Positions 10,382 through 23,590 are shown, counted from the first letter of the stretch. The stretch is DNA of 64,000 nt from Phorcus lineatus (GCA_921293015.1 OV121093.1:31010622-31074621), one strand, 5' to 3'. Notes: a model not told the origin generated them from the sequence alone. Translations and numbers: made by a program.

Positions 10382-12576
10382 ACCACCGTTCATTTACACT
10401 ACTAACAAAAGAATAAATTGAAACTAGTTTCTTACTTGAATTGATAAACATGTTAAAAATGAATGAATAGACCTTTCTAAGAAACTAAATTTTTACACGT
10501 CTTTGAGTTCACTTTAAAACGAGCTTTAGATGCTCAGTGAACCAGATGTCACGTTTGTCATTTGCATCAGAATGTTTTCCCCCTGACGGAAAGGTTCTTA
10601 GCTTGCTGATGTCATTATTTTTATTTGTGTCTATGAATTAACTATTTTGATCTACATACGGTACAAACACGCTAGTATTAGTACAGTGCCCAGGGAGCCA
10701 AACTACCCAAATGGTGTGCATAAGCCGTAAACAGAAAACATGGGTTTTGCATATTTTGTTCATACAAGCATAACAAATATGACACATCTGTTGTCTTGCA
10801 GATTTGAGAAAAGTTTAGAAAAACTTTACATGTGAGCCTTACTAGCTTCTGCAGACTTCTAACCTTATGGCTTCAGTACACAAATTCTCATCATAGCAAT
10901 AACTACAATAGTAAGTCATGTAAAAAATGGGGAACAATGTCCATGCAACACTGCTCAACTGGTGAATCAACCACTGTGGATTTATATGGTTATATGAGGA
11001 GTAATGAAAGGGATCCAAGGGATTTACAGCTATTGAAAGAAACAAAGAATCCTAAATTGTTCATGAAAGCCTTGTGGATGTAAACAATGTACAACAACAT
11101 TATGTGTATAAGCATATATCACATACAAAACACACACTCTTATCAGCAAATATTTAAACACAAACTGTTTTTGACCAGTAAATATTGTATGGCAACAAAG
11201 ACAATGCCTCCTAAATAACTTTTGTTTGGCTTCATAAAATTCTATAATGTTAAAAAGTAAAATTTCGCGGAAATAACGTTTGACACCTAACATAGATCTG
11301 CTTCTGTTATTTTGCTGTCTAAGAAATATACTTTTAAAGTGTAATATAAATAAATCCATGCAACATTTATTACTCAGAATCAGAGTGACAGCTTCAAACG
11401 CCTTTACCTGGTTAAGCTAGTGTCTCTTTGTTCTAATGTTACTGTGGCAGTATTCGGACATTTTATCTATACCGAAAGATAATTTAGGCAGTGGTTTGAT
11501 AAATGCAAATGATAGCTCTCTCAACAGCAATCGGTCAAGTCATACAATATTAACCTCTCTTCGAATAAGAACAACTCTCGGACATTCCGCTAGAGGAAAA
11601 CTATCTGTAAACTTTTAACAAATGAAGTTTATGGATAAACACTATGCTTGTTTTCAAGATGTCTTCGTTGAGATACAAATGTAACTCGACACATAACTTA
11701 TTAAAACTGTTAGGAGGATTTTAAAGAATATGAAGTCAGTAACTGTTTTGGACTGTTTTATTTGACTGTGGTATTGGAGTTTTGTATAAGACTTTCTCTA
11801 GACTACAGTAAAATCGATTGGTAAATAACGTATTAACATATTATCTGTAAAGAGACAGTTTGCGCAATGCAAATTGTTCTGTTGTCGTTACATTAATGTT
11901 AGCTTTTTAAACAGCACTGGGAATTAGACAATGTTTAACAAAGAGCTGTACATCGCGTTACTGGTCAATAAAACAGTGGAAGAGTCTTTGTTGTTGACAT
12001 CATAACATTATACATAGTCCACATGGCATAGTTAAGTAAGTGTTCCCTTTTGTGTAAGTTTTGATATAGCACCACCAGATTTTAGTTCTAAGTTCTAATT
12101 ATTTCTCATTTTGTCAGTGTATGGCTGCGTTTTTAACAGAAGATTATTTTTTTTGTTTTCTCAATAATAAAGGTATGTTTGTTTGTGACAATTAAGAGTA
12201 TTTTGAGCTACAACATACAACAGACCATAATATTAATTAAGTTTTATGGATATTGCGCGATTCTTAAGATTGCAAAGACATCGCAGATGAGGACCAAAGA
12301 ACAACTTTTTAATGCACAGTACTGAAGACTAATTAACATTCAATACCGATTCGGCCATCATATGTAAATTTTGAGTGAAATGAATTTGATGACGACTCCG
12401 TGACATTATTGATCAACTGACTTGCTGTACTTTGTTAAAAATCTTTGGTTCCTTTCCAATAATATATCTCCAAAGAAATTTATAATTTTTTGTTATGCTT
12501 TCGCTCGAATTGGTGCTCTTGAAAGGAGATGTCATGATCGTATGTTCCACCATTTTCTAAAATGCATTCCCCTTAA

Positions 12577-12680
12577 GTTACCCTGACCCTCAATTCAAAG
12601 TGTCACGTAAAATTGTGTGATCGCTGTGTTTAGAACGAACAAATGCGGAATGGATGGGTTTCAACACTTTTGATATTTAT
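12577..12680 (+). repeat. Dispersed repeat B, copy 1
   Basis: It matches 14739-14850 in order: ACcCTCAAttCAAAGTGTC, GATcGCTgTGTTTAGAA, then GATGCrG-like sequence and a final TCAACaCTTTT/TCAAACTTTTT. Estimated by eye as moderately diverged. The function is unknown; it is likely an old interspersed repeat. Confidence 0.5.
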
Positions 12681-14379
12681 TTGGACAACTCACAATATCC
12701 ATCCAAAATGGATTCGAACGTTGATGTGATGGAGATCTCACCAGCGATTAGAAACTATTCATAAACTGACCAACCAATGTGCACTACAGCCTTATATACT
12801 CAACCCGAAAAAATACCGTACATGAAAAAATATTGCCTTTGATTGGACAAGCAATCGAGTAGCCTACCCATTCGTCATGTATACTTCACAATATTATGGT
12901 AATACTGACTGCAAAAACATGATACCCACAAGAATAACTTCTCTGATTTCAAAAGATATCTAAAAACATTTAAGCCTTTTATGCGCACAAAAATTGAAAT
13001 CTAACATTCATACTCGTTTAAAGACTATACCACATTGTCATTTTATTTTGTGTTGCAATATTGTGTCAACATACCTTAAACCCAATAGTAACAAAACAAT
13101 TATTATCCATATGTGTGAAATGAATCATTAAAAAAATCATGATATGTGTCGCAAACCCTCGCAGCGGTTTGCCTGTTGAGAAAATCATGTGACATCGGAA
13201 TTTGAGACTACTTTTACCAGCCACCCTTTTAACATCTCCTAGTTAACATATTGGAATTTACTTGTTTTTGTATGTGTCTCTTCTTAGGTGCTGTTGACAC
13301 TTGGTTAACTTTCTGTTATTAAAATTACCGAGGTTGCAAGGTTGCAGGTTTATTTTGAGTTTTAATTCATTATAACTTTGATAAGCTTCTTCACATCTGG
13401 TCATTACTAGTTTTGATTTTGGTCTTTTGGGATAGAAATCCAGCCTTCACAAGAACAGTTTAGGTTCTTTATTGATTTCATATTTCACTGGCAATGGTAA
13501 GACGTGGAGATTTTATTTTCACTTGAGTACAGATGAATATGGTTAACACATGCTTACCAGTTTGTGAATAACTAAAATTGTTATCGCCGAAATTCATTGG
13601 TTTTTTTTCTGCAGGTGAAACGTTTTGCCAGTATGTCGACTTCTTGTTTATAATCATTGGTCAGGATCTGAAATCTGGTGAAAGGACTGTTTGAATAATG
13701 AGGGTTTTAGTTTAGAGATGCACTGACAGTGCGGCTCAACATTCAACGTTTATTCCACTTACACAATCTCGGTTCTTCAGAACGACGTTGTGATGACAGA
13801 CATCTTGTCAAAGAGTAAATCAATTACAAGGACCTAATATGCGTCACTGCTGTGAGAATTGAGAAGAACTATTAAGCTTAAGGGTTGTATGATGACCAAA
13901 TGTGTCGATGCAAGACAACACTCCTGTGTACAACTCTTGCATAATCAAAACAGTAAACAGGACTCTTTGGCTATAAAATCATCATCCTCCTTTCTCTCCT
14001 GACTTTGCACCATCTAACATCCATCTCTTACCAATCAAGAAATCATTTTAAAGAAACAATCTTTCAAGATGATGAAACAGCTTCATAATGGCACTGCACC
14101 CAAATGATATGAGAGTCGGTAAACAGTCTAGTTAATAAACACATTTTTGCATAAGTTCGGCATACATGACTCCAGCAACTCACTGAGTGGCTCTTTAACA
14201 GCAAACATCAATTTCAACATAACGGTATGGGACAGCTTCATTTCAAGTTGTACATGTGTTGATCATAGCTTTCTTTCAAAACGCATTCCATGGAGTGAGT
14301 GAGGGAGTATAACGTGTTTTGAACAATATTTCAGTTATTTGACACGTGGATGACAAGCATTCAAAAGAGAGTGGAAAGA

Positions 14380-14600
14380 TATGGGAGAAAGCGATCGAAA
14401 GGCTGAGGGAACGGATGGAAAGGAAGGCATAGTAGACATTAGCCAGGTTTTAGAACGAATTAGATTTGGTCTAGATTCAACCCGTCGAAGTGTCCATCTT
14501 GAATACCCCTACTCGGAAACATGTAAGCACCGTCTGTCATAGCTCTCAGGGTCTCCGAAGCACGCAAAACACCACACCAAGTTAAGGTACCCAGCCCAGT
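14380..14600 (+). repeat. Dispersed repeat A, copy 2, with a short open frame
   Basis: The stretch 14475-14600 is the partner of 2815-2945. Here a frame from ATG at about 14381 is open for about 53 codons (starting MGESDRKAEGTDGKEGIVDI, ending ETCKHRLS) and covers the repeat, reading RFGLDSTRRSVHLEYPYSE. The charged, coding-like composition and the parallel peptide in copy 1 suggest the repeat carries or derives from coding sequence. The family is not recognised. Confidence 0.4.
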
Positions 14601-14738
14601 TGCTGCAGTGCAGTGCAGTGCACAGAAATAATAACATCGATTCGATGTTGTTCTAACTATGTTTATATTCCCTAGGGTATCAAACTGAAACTTTTGCAGG
14701 CTTCTAACCCGACATGTACTAAATTAGTCTCAAAAAAT

Positions 14739-14850
14739 TACCTTTACACTCAACCCAAAGTGTCGTCTAGTCTTGCGATATCGCTCTGTTTAGAAACAAA
14801 AGATGCAGGGTACAATGGAGGTAGGGGTCAAACTTTTTAATAGTAACTTA
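14739..14850 (+). repeat. Dispersed repeat B, copy 2
   Basis: Partner of 12577-12680. It lies about 140 bp after repeat A copy 2 in the same orientation, so A and B may be two pieces of one longer element that is only partly preserved at the other loci. Confidence 0.45.
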
Positions 14851-14979
14851 TATCCTTTAAAAATTTAATCCAAATGCAATGAATATTCAACAAGTGTACA
14901 TATCAATATATCGGAGAGTGTCGCATATCATTAGAGTTCTTCTTAACCACTAAATGATGACAATACAAGCAACTAAGTC

Positions 14980-15075
14980 AAGGCGTGATAGTCGAGCTGG
15001 TAAGGTGCTGGTAAGGTCAATGCTGACGGTGGTGCCTGACTCTGAGGGTGTTGGTTCGAATCCAGCAACGGCCCC
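14980..15075 (+). repeat. tRNA-like SINE head or tRNA pseudogene
   Basis: The stretch contains an A-box-like TAGTCGAGCTGG followed by GTAAGGTGCTGG and, about 60 bp on, a perfect B box GGTTCGAATCC. The spacing fits a Leu/Ser-type tRNA with a long variable arm. The 5' end (GGCGTGA) does not pair with the 3' end (AACGGCC), so an acceptor stem cannot form and a working tRNA is unlikely. A polymerase III SINE head is the better reading. No second copy or clear tail is seen in the window. Confidence 0.5.
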
Positions 15076-15934
15076 GCCCCTCAAAAAGTTCAAGAATTTG
15101 TACTATTGTAGATAGCATGATCCAAATTTAACAGTTATATTCATGGACATATTGTCATGGAATTAAACTATTTTGTTCACTATTACATCTTAAATTACTT
15201 CAGTGTATATTTCTCACACATATCGTATTTAAAGATCATAGTTTTGTCTTCTTATTCAATTACTCTTATTTCAAAAATAAATTTTACGAAACCTTTACGA
15301 AAAGTTATGAGTTTGTATTATTGATTTTATCACATCTTTCCCCGCTTGGCTTCAGTTCCTATCTCTGGCTCATTTAAACCTTGCTGCTAACAAGTTATTA
15401 CAGTGCAGCACCCTCTTCAGCAAAAAGTTGCCATTCTCATAGGATTTCTCATTCAACTATGGCAATCCGTCACAGCAGCCTTGACGACTAACACATAAAA
15501 TTACGGGAAATGCGACAAGGACTATCGTAGCAAGTCATCAGTGTACCTTTCTAGGGATAAATATAAAAAAAAACAGTTTATAAATGCCAGCATTATATGT
15601 TCTAACCACAACATGAATACGTAACTGCATTGTTACACTAGACAAGATAAGTATTTCAATTGAAAATAGAACAAATATAAATATCTAGGAATATATCTAC
15701 AAGAGAAGAGATATGGTTTTCATATTGCAATTTCTTTCATAATTTCCTTTATCACTTAAATTAAGATATTTGAAAATGAATTTAAGAACATTTTCACTCG
15801 TTATTTACTTGCTGTGAAATGCTAATTTTAATGTTCACACATACCAAAAACAATAATCAAGAATTGAACATAATAGTATGAATAAACAAAATAATACATA
15901 GATAGACTTTTATATCTAACCATGTTGAGTGTAA
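15076..15934. other. No gene; 3' flank of the propeller gene
   Basis: AT-rich. The minus-strand hexamer ATTAAA (plus TTTAAT, about 15827-15832) lies about 100 bp past the stop of the gene at 15935 and may be its poly(A) signal. Nothing else is recognised. Confidence 0.35.
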
Positions 15935-17503
15935 TTACGGAATCAAACAAATGGAGTAGTGTGTCACACCAGACACATTCACATTCTGAAGTGTTATAGA
16001 CTCACTGTTATGTTCTACATCCACTACCCCCAGTACACCGGGGGATTTTATCATGCTCGAGTAATACACTTTATTTTGGTAGAAAATCAGATTCCATATA
16101 TAAAAGTTAAACCGTGTCACTTCACTGGTGCTCTCGTCAGCCAAGGTCATTTTCATCAGCTGATCGCCATTGTTGTAGTACAGGAGACCCTTGGTGATGT
16201 CCAGAGTCACTGCGTAGATGACTGAACCAGTGACAAGTTTCCTTAAACCAGTTCCATTATAGAATACCTTGAAAAGTTTTACAAAATTACAAACATATAT
16301 AGTCTTTATTGTTGGGTTTATCGCTATAGAACCAACAAACATACCACCTAAGTCCACTAAGTTTGTTAAGTTTTCACCGTGTAATGTCATTTTTCTGATC
16401 GATGATGTAGAATTATATGTTGTGAGGAAAACAAGTCCCCTTTTCTCATCAGCTGCCATTCCTATTGTCATATCATTACGTTTTATGGTTTCAGTTTTTG
16501 AAGTGTTCAGTTCTGAGATGATGATCCTGCTGGGGTTGCTAAGACTAATCAACAAAGAGTTTGTTTTTGAAATATAGAGTGCAGACATGTAATTTGCAAG
16601 AGACACATAAGGATATATATCAAAAGAGTTTGTGATGATGTTAAACTGTCGCATCTTTATGAGAGCACGCCCACCATTTGGTATAACAAGGATCCGACTT
16701 CTCTCTGTGTTTGGTTTAGATGTTGTTATAGCTCTAGGTACACCAGCAGTAGGATTTGCGGACACTGAAATTGTTTGTCTTGTATTTATCACCGAATCAG
16801 TTTCTCTATAAATGGTTACATTCGTTGATTTACATGACTTTGCATTTGCGCTTTGTTCCCTCAGCGTTTGGTTGAGTTTATTTATTTGAACATCATATCT
16901 TGCTAGTTTGTTTGTCAGAGCTTCTGATTTAAGATATTTAGACAAATCTAGTAGTGAAGTTATTGCTTTATTGATGGTTTCAGATGACAGTTCATTTGAA
17001 TCCTTCTTGTCGCCCAGATCGTGATTAACTTCCTTGATTTGTTGACCATGACGCGCTAATACATATGTTATGAATTTAGATTTAACAAGAATTTGGGACC
17101 AAGGAAACATTTCAGTGTTTTGTCGCTCACCTCTCTGAGGACCATCTCGATACGCCCTGATGTTCTCCTCGTCCTGTACGAGGGATGTGCTCATCTGAAG
17201 AAGAACCTGAGACGGGATAAGTTTTTCAGCGAATTCCTCTTCCACTATATCGGACAATGACTCTGGTCCAATGGTCTTCTTCAGAAATATCTTCATCTTG
17301 GGAATGTTCTTCACCCGTTTACTTAAGGGATCAGCTTTGTCAGTCAAAATCATTTTTTCCAAATCAAATCTTGCCAAGGGAACATTCATCTCATTTTCAA
17401 TAATATCGATTCTGTCATTAAGCGTTTCAATGTCTTCATTACTCTTGACTCCTGACAGAAGGGAAACGATGATCCACACATAATATAATCTGTAAAACTC
17501 CAT
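15935..17503 (-). CDS. Secreted coiled-coil plus YWTD-like beta-propeller protein
   Basis: An uninterrupted 522-codon minus-strand ORF. Residues 1-21 are a signal peptide (YYVWIIVSLLSGVKS). Heptad-like stretches at about 22-50 and 178-218 (LTNKLARYDVQINKLNQTL) suggest short coiled coils for oligomerisation. From about 270 to 518 a repeated pattern recurs: MSALYISKTNSLLISL, IGMAADEKRGLVFLTTYN, GSIAINPTIKTIYVCNF, YAVTLDITKGLLYYNNG, WNLIFYQNKVYYSS. Each is a hydrophobic strand, a turn, then a strand with L/V/Y, as in the blades of LDL-receptor class B (YWTD) or NHL propellers, here degenerate. Several N-x-S/T sites (for example NQT 211, NVT 228, NST 364, NGT 416) fit secretion. There is no membrane anchor. 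It has no intron, unlike the neighbouring PAN gene. The binding partner is unknown. Confidence 0.8.
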   Translation of the reverse strand: MEFYRLYYVWIIVSLLSGVKSNEDIETLNDRIDIIENEMNVPLARFDLEKMILTDKADPLSKRVKNIPKMKIFLKKTIGPESLSDIVEEEFAEKLIPSQVLLQMSTSLVQDEENIRAYRDGPQRGERQNTEMFPWSQILVKSKFITYVLARHGQQIKEVNHDLGDKKDSNELSSETINKAITSLLDLSKYLKSEALTNKLARYDVQINKLNQTLREQSANAKSCKSTNVTIYRETDSVINTRQTISVSANPTAGVPRAITTSKPNTERSRILVIPNGGRALIKMRQFNIITNSFDIYPYVSLANYMSALYISKTNSLLISLSNPSRIIISELNTSKTETIKRNDMTIGMAADEKRGLVFLTTYNSTSSIRKMTLHGENLTNLVDLGGMFVGSIAINPTIKTIYVCNFVKLFKVFYNGTGLRKLVTGSVIYAVTLDITKGLLYYNNGDQLMKMTLADESTSEVTRFNFYIWNLIFYQNKVYYSSMIKSPGVLGVVDVEHNSESITLQNVNVSGVTHYSICLIP

Positions 17504-20500
17504 GGTGCATGAAACAGTAACGCTGAGCTGTTTACTCTATGTCGTACAGTTCACAATGTAAAGTTCACCTGTAATATGGGCATTATATTCACAAAACAAC
17601 CTTGACTTATTTACAAGGACAGCCATGTACTCTCAGCGTGTAGTTGACAAGTTTTCAATCATCGCATTGCTCGACCTTGTGTATAGGTATGTTTTGCTTA
17701 CCGAAATCATTTAACACATCACTTAACATGTCAGTTTTATAAAATAATAAACACTATCGTTATTTCTTCTTCAACATTGTATTTAAAATGATTACAGTTA
17801 TCGTTAACACATTAGAACAAGTTTCATGTTAACATTTCAGAATTGAGAATTTGTATTTGAAAAGGTGCCACACAAAACTAACAAGATTTTTACTTTCTTC
17901 CAAATTTCCAACACAATACACTGCATACACCTCACAGAAAACAGGTAATCTTCTTGATACAGTCGACTTTAACTCCAATTAGAATCAAGATAATTCACAG
18001 ACGAATACAGTTTGAATAGGTCATTCTCTCTGTAGCTAATAAGGCTTCATTTCATATTTCACAACTATCAAATTTATAATCCTAAATTATCTAGGAAGTC
18101 TGTTTAAAAGATTTCAGCTTCTTTAGTCTTGTGTCCTGTCTATTAGGATGACAAATTGAAGCTCAGATGAAGGAAGCATTTCAACTTTTCAAGAATACAA
18201 TTTTTTTTACCACGATACATTCCAAAAATGGCTTTTAGCTGTCCCTTTAACTGTTTTATTTTCTTTCTTTATCATCATTGATTTATAAAAAAAAGTGGTT
18301 CACATTTTTATGGTAATTTTTATGTATCAGAATAGTTTTCACTTGCCATTCAATTGCCTATCTTTGTAATATTTTAAAGGCTATTGTCTTGTAATCCTAC
18401 TAAGTATCCACATAATTACTAACTCTATACATTATATTCATCATTTGTCAAATTATCATAGTTTAAGATTCTGTAGTTCTTGACAAAAAGTCGAAAAATT
18501 CGAGTTGTATTCATCGTATTCATGAATGATGAACAACGATAATGTCATGGTAGTTCAATGTAGTCTTAGCAATTCATTACGAGTTTGTGAATATTAAGCA
18601 GGACAATCCTAAATGATCGAAAAAGTATCAAACCACATATAACAATTATTACGGCGTTTGAATTAGTGATATGAATGATTTTCATTTATAAAAAATAAAT
18701 TGTTTTCACTGAAAGTGAACCCCGTTATTTAGCTTTGTACTCCACAGCTTCACATTCAATTAACACTTCAAAGTCACTCAATCACCAGTGCACAATGATA
18801 AAAAACCTACCCTTAGTGCGAGGGCTTCTATTTAGGACATACACATAGCGTGTCTAGTATTCACGGGTTTGTAACAGAATATATTATGATAGCTCTTAAT
18901 TTGATTTATCTCGACCCAACTTCCCGGAGAGCTATCCTCATTTGACCAAGAGTTGTTTACCAAAACTTTTTCAACCCCAAAGGATATCAAAATAAATATA
19001 TCAATTGATCCAACACTCAAGGAATTCAACAGAGACTCATATCTTTAATAGCATTGCGCATGATGTGAGAAAGCTGAAATTATCTAGATGTAGAATTTAT
19101 AAGTTTTCAATGTCATTAAACCTTTTGTTTAATCTTCATATTTGCTAACTACGTATACATGCAGTGTGTACATGACGTCATCACGTCAAGGTGAAGTGGA
19201 AATATAATGTTCACATAATCATTGGGGTGCGATTCTGCAAGTGTTACTTAAAGTGTTACCTCAGGTATCAGGACGTTAGTGTTTTCACAAACACTGTCCG
19301 GCTGGGGCTCCAGTGAGAGGTAGACATAGGTTTGTATCTTAAAAATCATATGCACTGATGTGAGCTCTGCAATCGGACTTTCTTGTTATCTTGTTTATAA
19401 TGTGTGCATGCAAACAGGGTACTCAAAACCTTGGATCTGCTATTTTACTCTTAAAATCATATATACTTGTGTACACCTTATATTACCTAAGAAGTGATTG
19501 TATAAACATTGCTTAAGGTCAGTGCATTAGTTTTCATCAATTCAGTTTTATCACCTGACTTTTCAAACATTTACAAAGCGCAACATAGATATAAGTGATG
19601 ACCCACACTCAGGTAATCTACCGTTATCTACCATTTATGCAGTTTGTAAATACGTAGCTCAACAGGTTATAATGCTGATTTTTAAAGGGCCACATAGTAT
19701 GATGATGAAGTCATATATGTTAAACTTTATAAATAGTGTAACTTTATGGAGGAGTAGTTGTGGTCTCTGGAATTCTGAAAACTTATTTACAGCAGCTACG
19801 AGCGAAAATGTATGTTAATAGTGTTTCGTAGATCAACTAACAAATATATATTTAAATTAAATGCATAAATTTGACCTGTTCAAATCAATATCGCGGTTTT
19901 TCTACTAAAAAAAAGAGAAAATATCCTAATTTTGGCATTTAAAGAGATAAAGAAGCATCATTTGTATCCTCATTTGCCTTTAGCTGTCAATGATGATAAT
20001 ATTAATAATTTGAGCTTGGAAAAAGTGCCTTCGAGACATTTTGAGTAGTCTGAGTTCTCATTTACCCCTTAATACTAGTACTCATTTTGAGTGCAGAAAG
20101 AGTGCCTTTTAGAAATATTTAGTAAACTGGGATTTATTTATTTCTGATTGCAGAGGCAATCTTTCTTTAATCATAGCTAATAGCTGTTAACAATAACATG
20201 CACTTGCAACACTCCATATCAAGTGGTTGTAGGGGCTTCAGAGATTAGTGAATGCTGCTGTAGCAGGAGGGCAAAGCTTAACATAACATGCATTGCTTTT
20301 GTGTTCTGCGACGAGAAATGTTCTTGTTTACAAATCGCAAATGTTTGTTGAAATTATATCTTACAATTCTTCAGAGGTTTTAATTTTATCAAGATTGATT
20401 AAAATTTCAGAAATATGTCCGAAACTAAAATGTTGGACTCGACACAAGTCTTTACGCTGTTATTCTTGAACAGTTCAAGAAACTAACAATTGGTTTCCAT

Positions 20501-22364
20501 TATGTTTCTTGTACAATAAAGAAAACAGTTAAAACAAAAAAAACAACGTTATTAAATGACAATATTCAGGAAGTAACGTAAAGTGATCATATTTTTCAAA
20601 ACCCGCAGGGAGGTAACTCTCAGATAGTATCTACAAAATTCCCTTAAAGCATAGTTGATGTCTATTGACTTTGTTATTCGTAGTTACAATTATAGTAAAG
20701 GCAGTATTGATTTATCAGCTGAAAGGAAATATTCAAATTTTGAAGCTGCAAAAGAATTGAAACGGGAAAAGACAATTATGGCTGCAAGCGACAACAAAAA
20801 GATTCAACTTAATATGAATATATATTGTAACAGAAATGCTATTTTGCCATTGAAGGACATGTGGTAAATCATCTCGATAAATGTACATCTTCATCTCCTA
20901 AATGCTAAATGAAATTAGTTTTGAATCAAAATTAAAAAACGGTCATATGAAGTGAACAAGTCACGATTTAGTATTTTTTTAGATATTTTGTATTGCTCGT
21001 CTTTTTGTACAAAGCCTTTAATGCAATAACCAGTTTGGCCCAAAAGCTAAATTTCGCATTTCCTCAATAAGGTCTGCCTGCACAGAAAGTTTTGCTGTAA
21101 TAGAACAAGCTATTCAGTCTAAAACTGTTCAACAAAATTGGTGTAATGATGTAAAATAAACCAAAATACGCCAAAACAAGTAAGGATCCATAACATAGCA
21201 AATTGGAGTAAACATTTAATGTTTTTAGAGAAAGACATGATGTTTTTAATTTATCTGTGGAATACCACTATCAAAACTTAAAAATATAACTCCAGCAATC
21301 TGATAAAGTATAGGAATAGATATAACATTGTTATATTTGTATTACTCTCTCTATCTGCAAGATTAAATATACTTTGTAATATATAGCTATTGCAGATATT
21401 GGGATCCAAATATAACAAACTAACATTTGTTCAGTATCTTAACTGAATGTGTCTCTGAAGGCTTAAACCATTATGCAACTTTCCGTACTTTGATAAGGGC
21501 CAACTTTAAATGCAAAGGTTGTATTGTGAAAAAACCCCAAGAATGTCAATGAAAAGAGCAAAGCATAGATAATAAGAATAATTAAAAATCATAGTAGTTA
21601 TATTAAACTAAAAGAACAGTTCCCATATCCACACTATTCTAGACAGCAGTAACATCAATCTACTAAACAAGAATGCTTTATCAGCCATTTTGTACCTACG
21701 TCGCTTTCTTTACCCAGTGTTTTCTAAAAAGAAATGGGACTTTGAATGTTGGTTCTTTAAACAATATAGAGGTTTCATCAAAATCGAAACTTCACTGTTT
21801 TGCTAAGGGAACACGGGACCAATCGGGTGGTAAAATCATCTATACAGAGGATAAACGCTGTTTCCTTGAAAGGAGAGGAGTACATGGTGTGTATTTTTAT
21901 CATCATTGTTAACCCTTAAGTTGATGAATATTTTGCTGACCAGTTTTGCCCCCGTGGCTGCATTTTTCTGAATTTCAAGCACTCGCCTCGTTAACGGTAA
22001 TTCCTAGTTACCCTTGTAGATGATTCTCCATCGAGACGTGGCCGTTTTTACAATATTTGATGTGTTAACACGGCGAATTCCGGCTGTAAACAATCGATTC
22101 ATACCCAATAAGTTGACCAAACCCATAAAGAAATAAACACTCCTTACCCGACACTTTGAAGGGTTTTTTTTATCCCATCTACATCAATATCTATTACAAT
22201 CTAAAGATATATATTAAATTATGTATGGAATTTAAGATACATTATTCCTTATTATTACGATACACACGCTAGTGAGAATTCTGCAATCTTGTATGCAAGA
22301 TTGTCTTTATTTCCAGTTGAATAAAATCCCTAATACTGATCCCGCGTACATGTATTATATAAAG
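17504..22364. other. No gene seen
   Basis: AT-rich, with only short unconvincing ORFs (18832-19029, 20655-20867, 21673-21912). No domain motif, tandem repeat or terminal repeat was recognised on either strand. Confidence 0.5.
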
Positions 22365-22473
22365 AGAATCTCACCGTGTCTTCTGATATCAACAAGGCTT
22401 GAACAAAGTTACTTTTTCTTTCATCAACGAGTGTTGACATTTTTTATATCAGAAGACACGAGGGTGAGATTCT
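22365..22473. repeat. Long inverted repeat (hairpin), possible MITE
   Basis: The left arm at 22365-22389 (AGAATCTCACC then GTGTCTTCTGATAT) is mirrored at 22446-22473 (ATATCAGAAGACAC then, after a few extra bases, GGTGAGATTCT). The 14-bp inner part is a perfect match. The loop is about 56 bp. Consistent with a small fold-back element or a stem-loop; no target duplication was identified. Confidence 0.6.
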
Positions 22474-23590
22474 ATTCATCCACCAAAATCATTTTTCATT
22501 TAAATTTTTCTGAACACTGCACAACTCAGTCATCAGTGCAGTCATGTAATAGCACCGTGGGGTTGTCATATTAATGATGTTATAGAATTGTGATATCATT
22601 ACTGAATGATTTAAAAAATTGTGATGTTAATAACTTGACTGTAACAGGACATTGTTTAAAATCTATTGTCAAAACAATATTTCCTAGGAATTGTAGGGTT
22701 ATTCTTTAAAATGACGATATTATTATTAGATATATTAATATAATATATCTCATAAGAATATGTCTTCAGGGTCAAAAGATAAGCGCAGCTAAAGATAGTT
22801 TGGGATATCCCAACAAGGTTCTGACCCTACGGCATTATTAGCTAGAACTAAATGGCGCGCTCACTATATCAAAGGGCACCAGCAAGTGAGTTATTCTACA
22901 ACAGCCTTGGCTCCCGCTTTATCATTTCTCTCGGCGGATGAAGTAATATCTGGGCGAGCAGTCCAGCATTATAACAACAGTTCGTTGCATCGTTAATGCA
23001 TGCTATTAAAGATAGATTGTTTCATTTTTGATGGGGTAGAAATAATAAACAACTGTCAACTGGTTCCAGTGATATGAAAAGTGAAAGAGGGGCACCTTGA
23101 ATTAATTGCAAACAAATTTTGATAATTGTCTTATTAGTGACATTTGTCCAAACAGTCGCTGCTTCTTGTACAAAATACAAAGAATTTAAGATTTAAAATA
23201 ATTGATAATAAATGTGAACAAATATTTTAAAGTGCCAAATAGTATGGGGTACCCTCAGCTATTTGTGAACAACACTTGATAAATGCGCATCACTAACTTG
23301 GCATACAAATAATTGTTTTGTCTTTACAATGATGGAAAAATTATGAAATTTCACCACTCGGTTCAGAAGTCATAAAGTGCGAGACGAGTGTGGTATGCAC
23401 TTCGCGGCTCTGGTTGTAATTCCACTGTAATTCCACTAAAACTCACATTGATTTTTTTCTCTGTCTCATTTTCAAATTAAGAAAAAAAGAATCTAACAAT
23501 TGTTATAAAGTACTCAAGTCAGCAGTTTTGGTGCGAAAAAGAAACTTTGGGACAGTAACACACATCCTCACTTCCACTCTTCTCCTCTTT
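22474..23590. other. No gene seen; small palindrome
   Basis: The only structure is an AT palindrome at 22728-22750 (AGATATATTA, 3-base loop, TAATATATCT), which could extrude as a cruciform. A somewhat GC-richer patch at 22790-22990 has no open frame of note. Confidence 0.4.

Larger units (their letters stand above)
10240..14334. other. Gene-poor stretch with one dispersed repeat
   Basis: Short ORFs here (for example 10832-11083 and 11030-11359) have no recognisable motifs and overlap each other on both strands. The only structured item is a repeat at about 12577-12680 shared with 14739-14850. Confidence 0.5.

Noticed and set aside
14980-15075. Functional tRNA-Leu/Ser gene
   Set aside because: The acceptor stem cannot pair.
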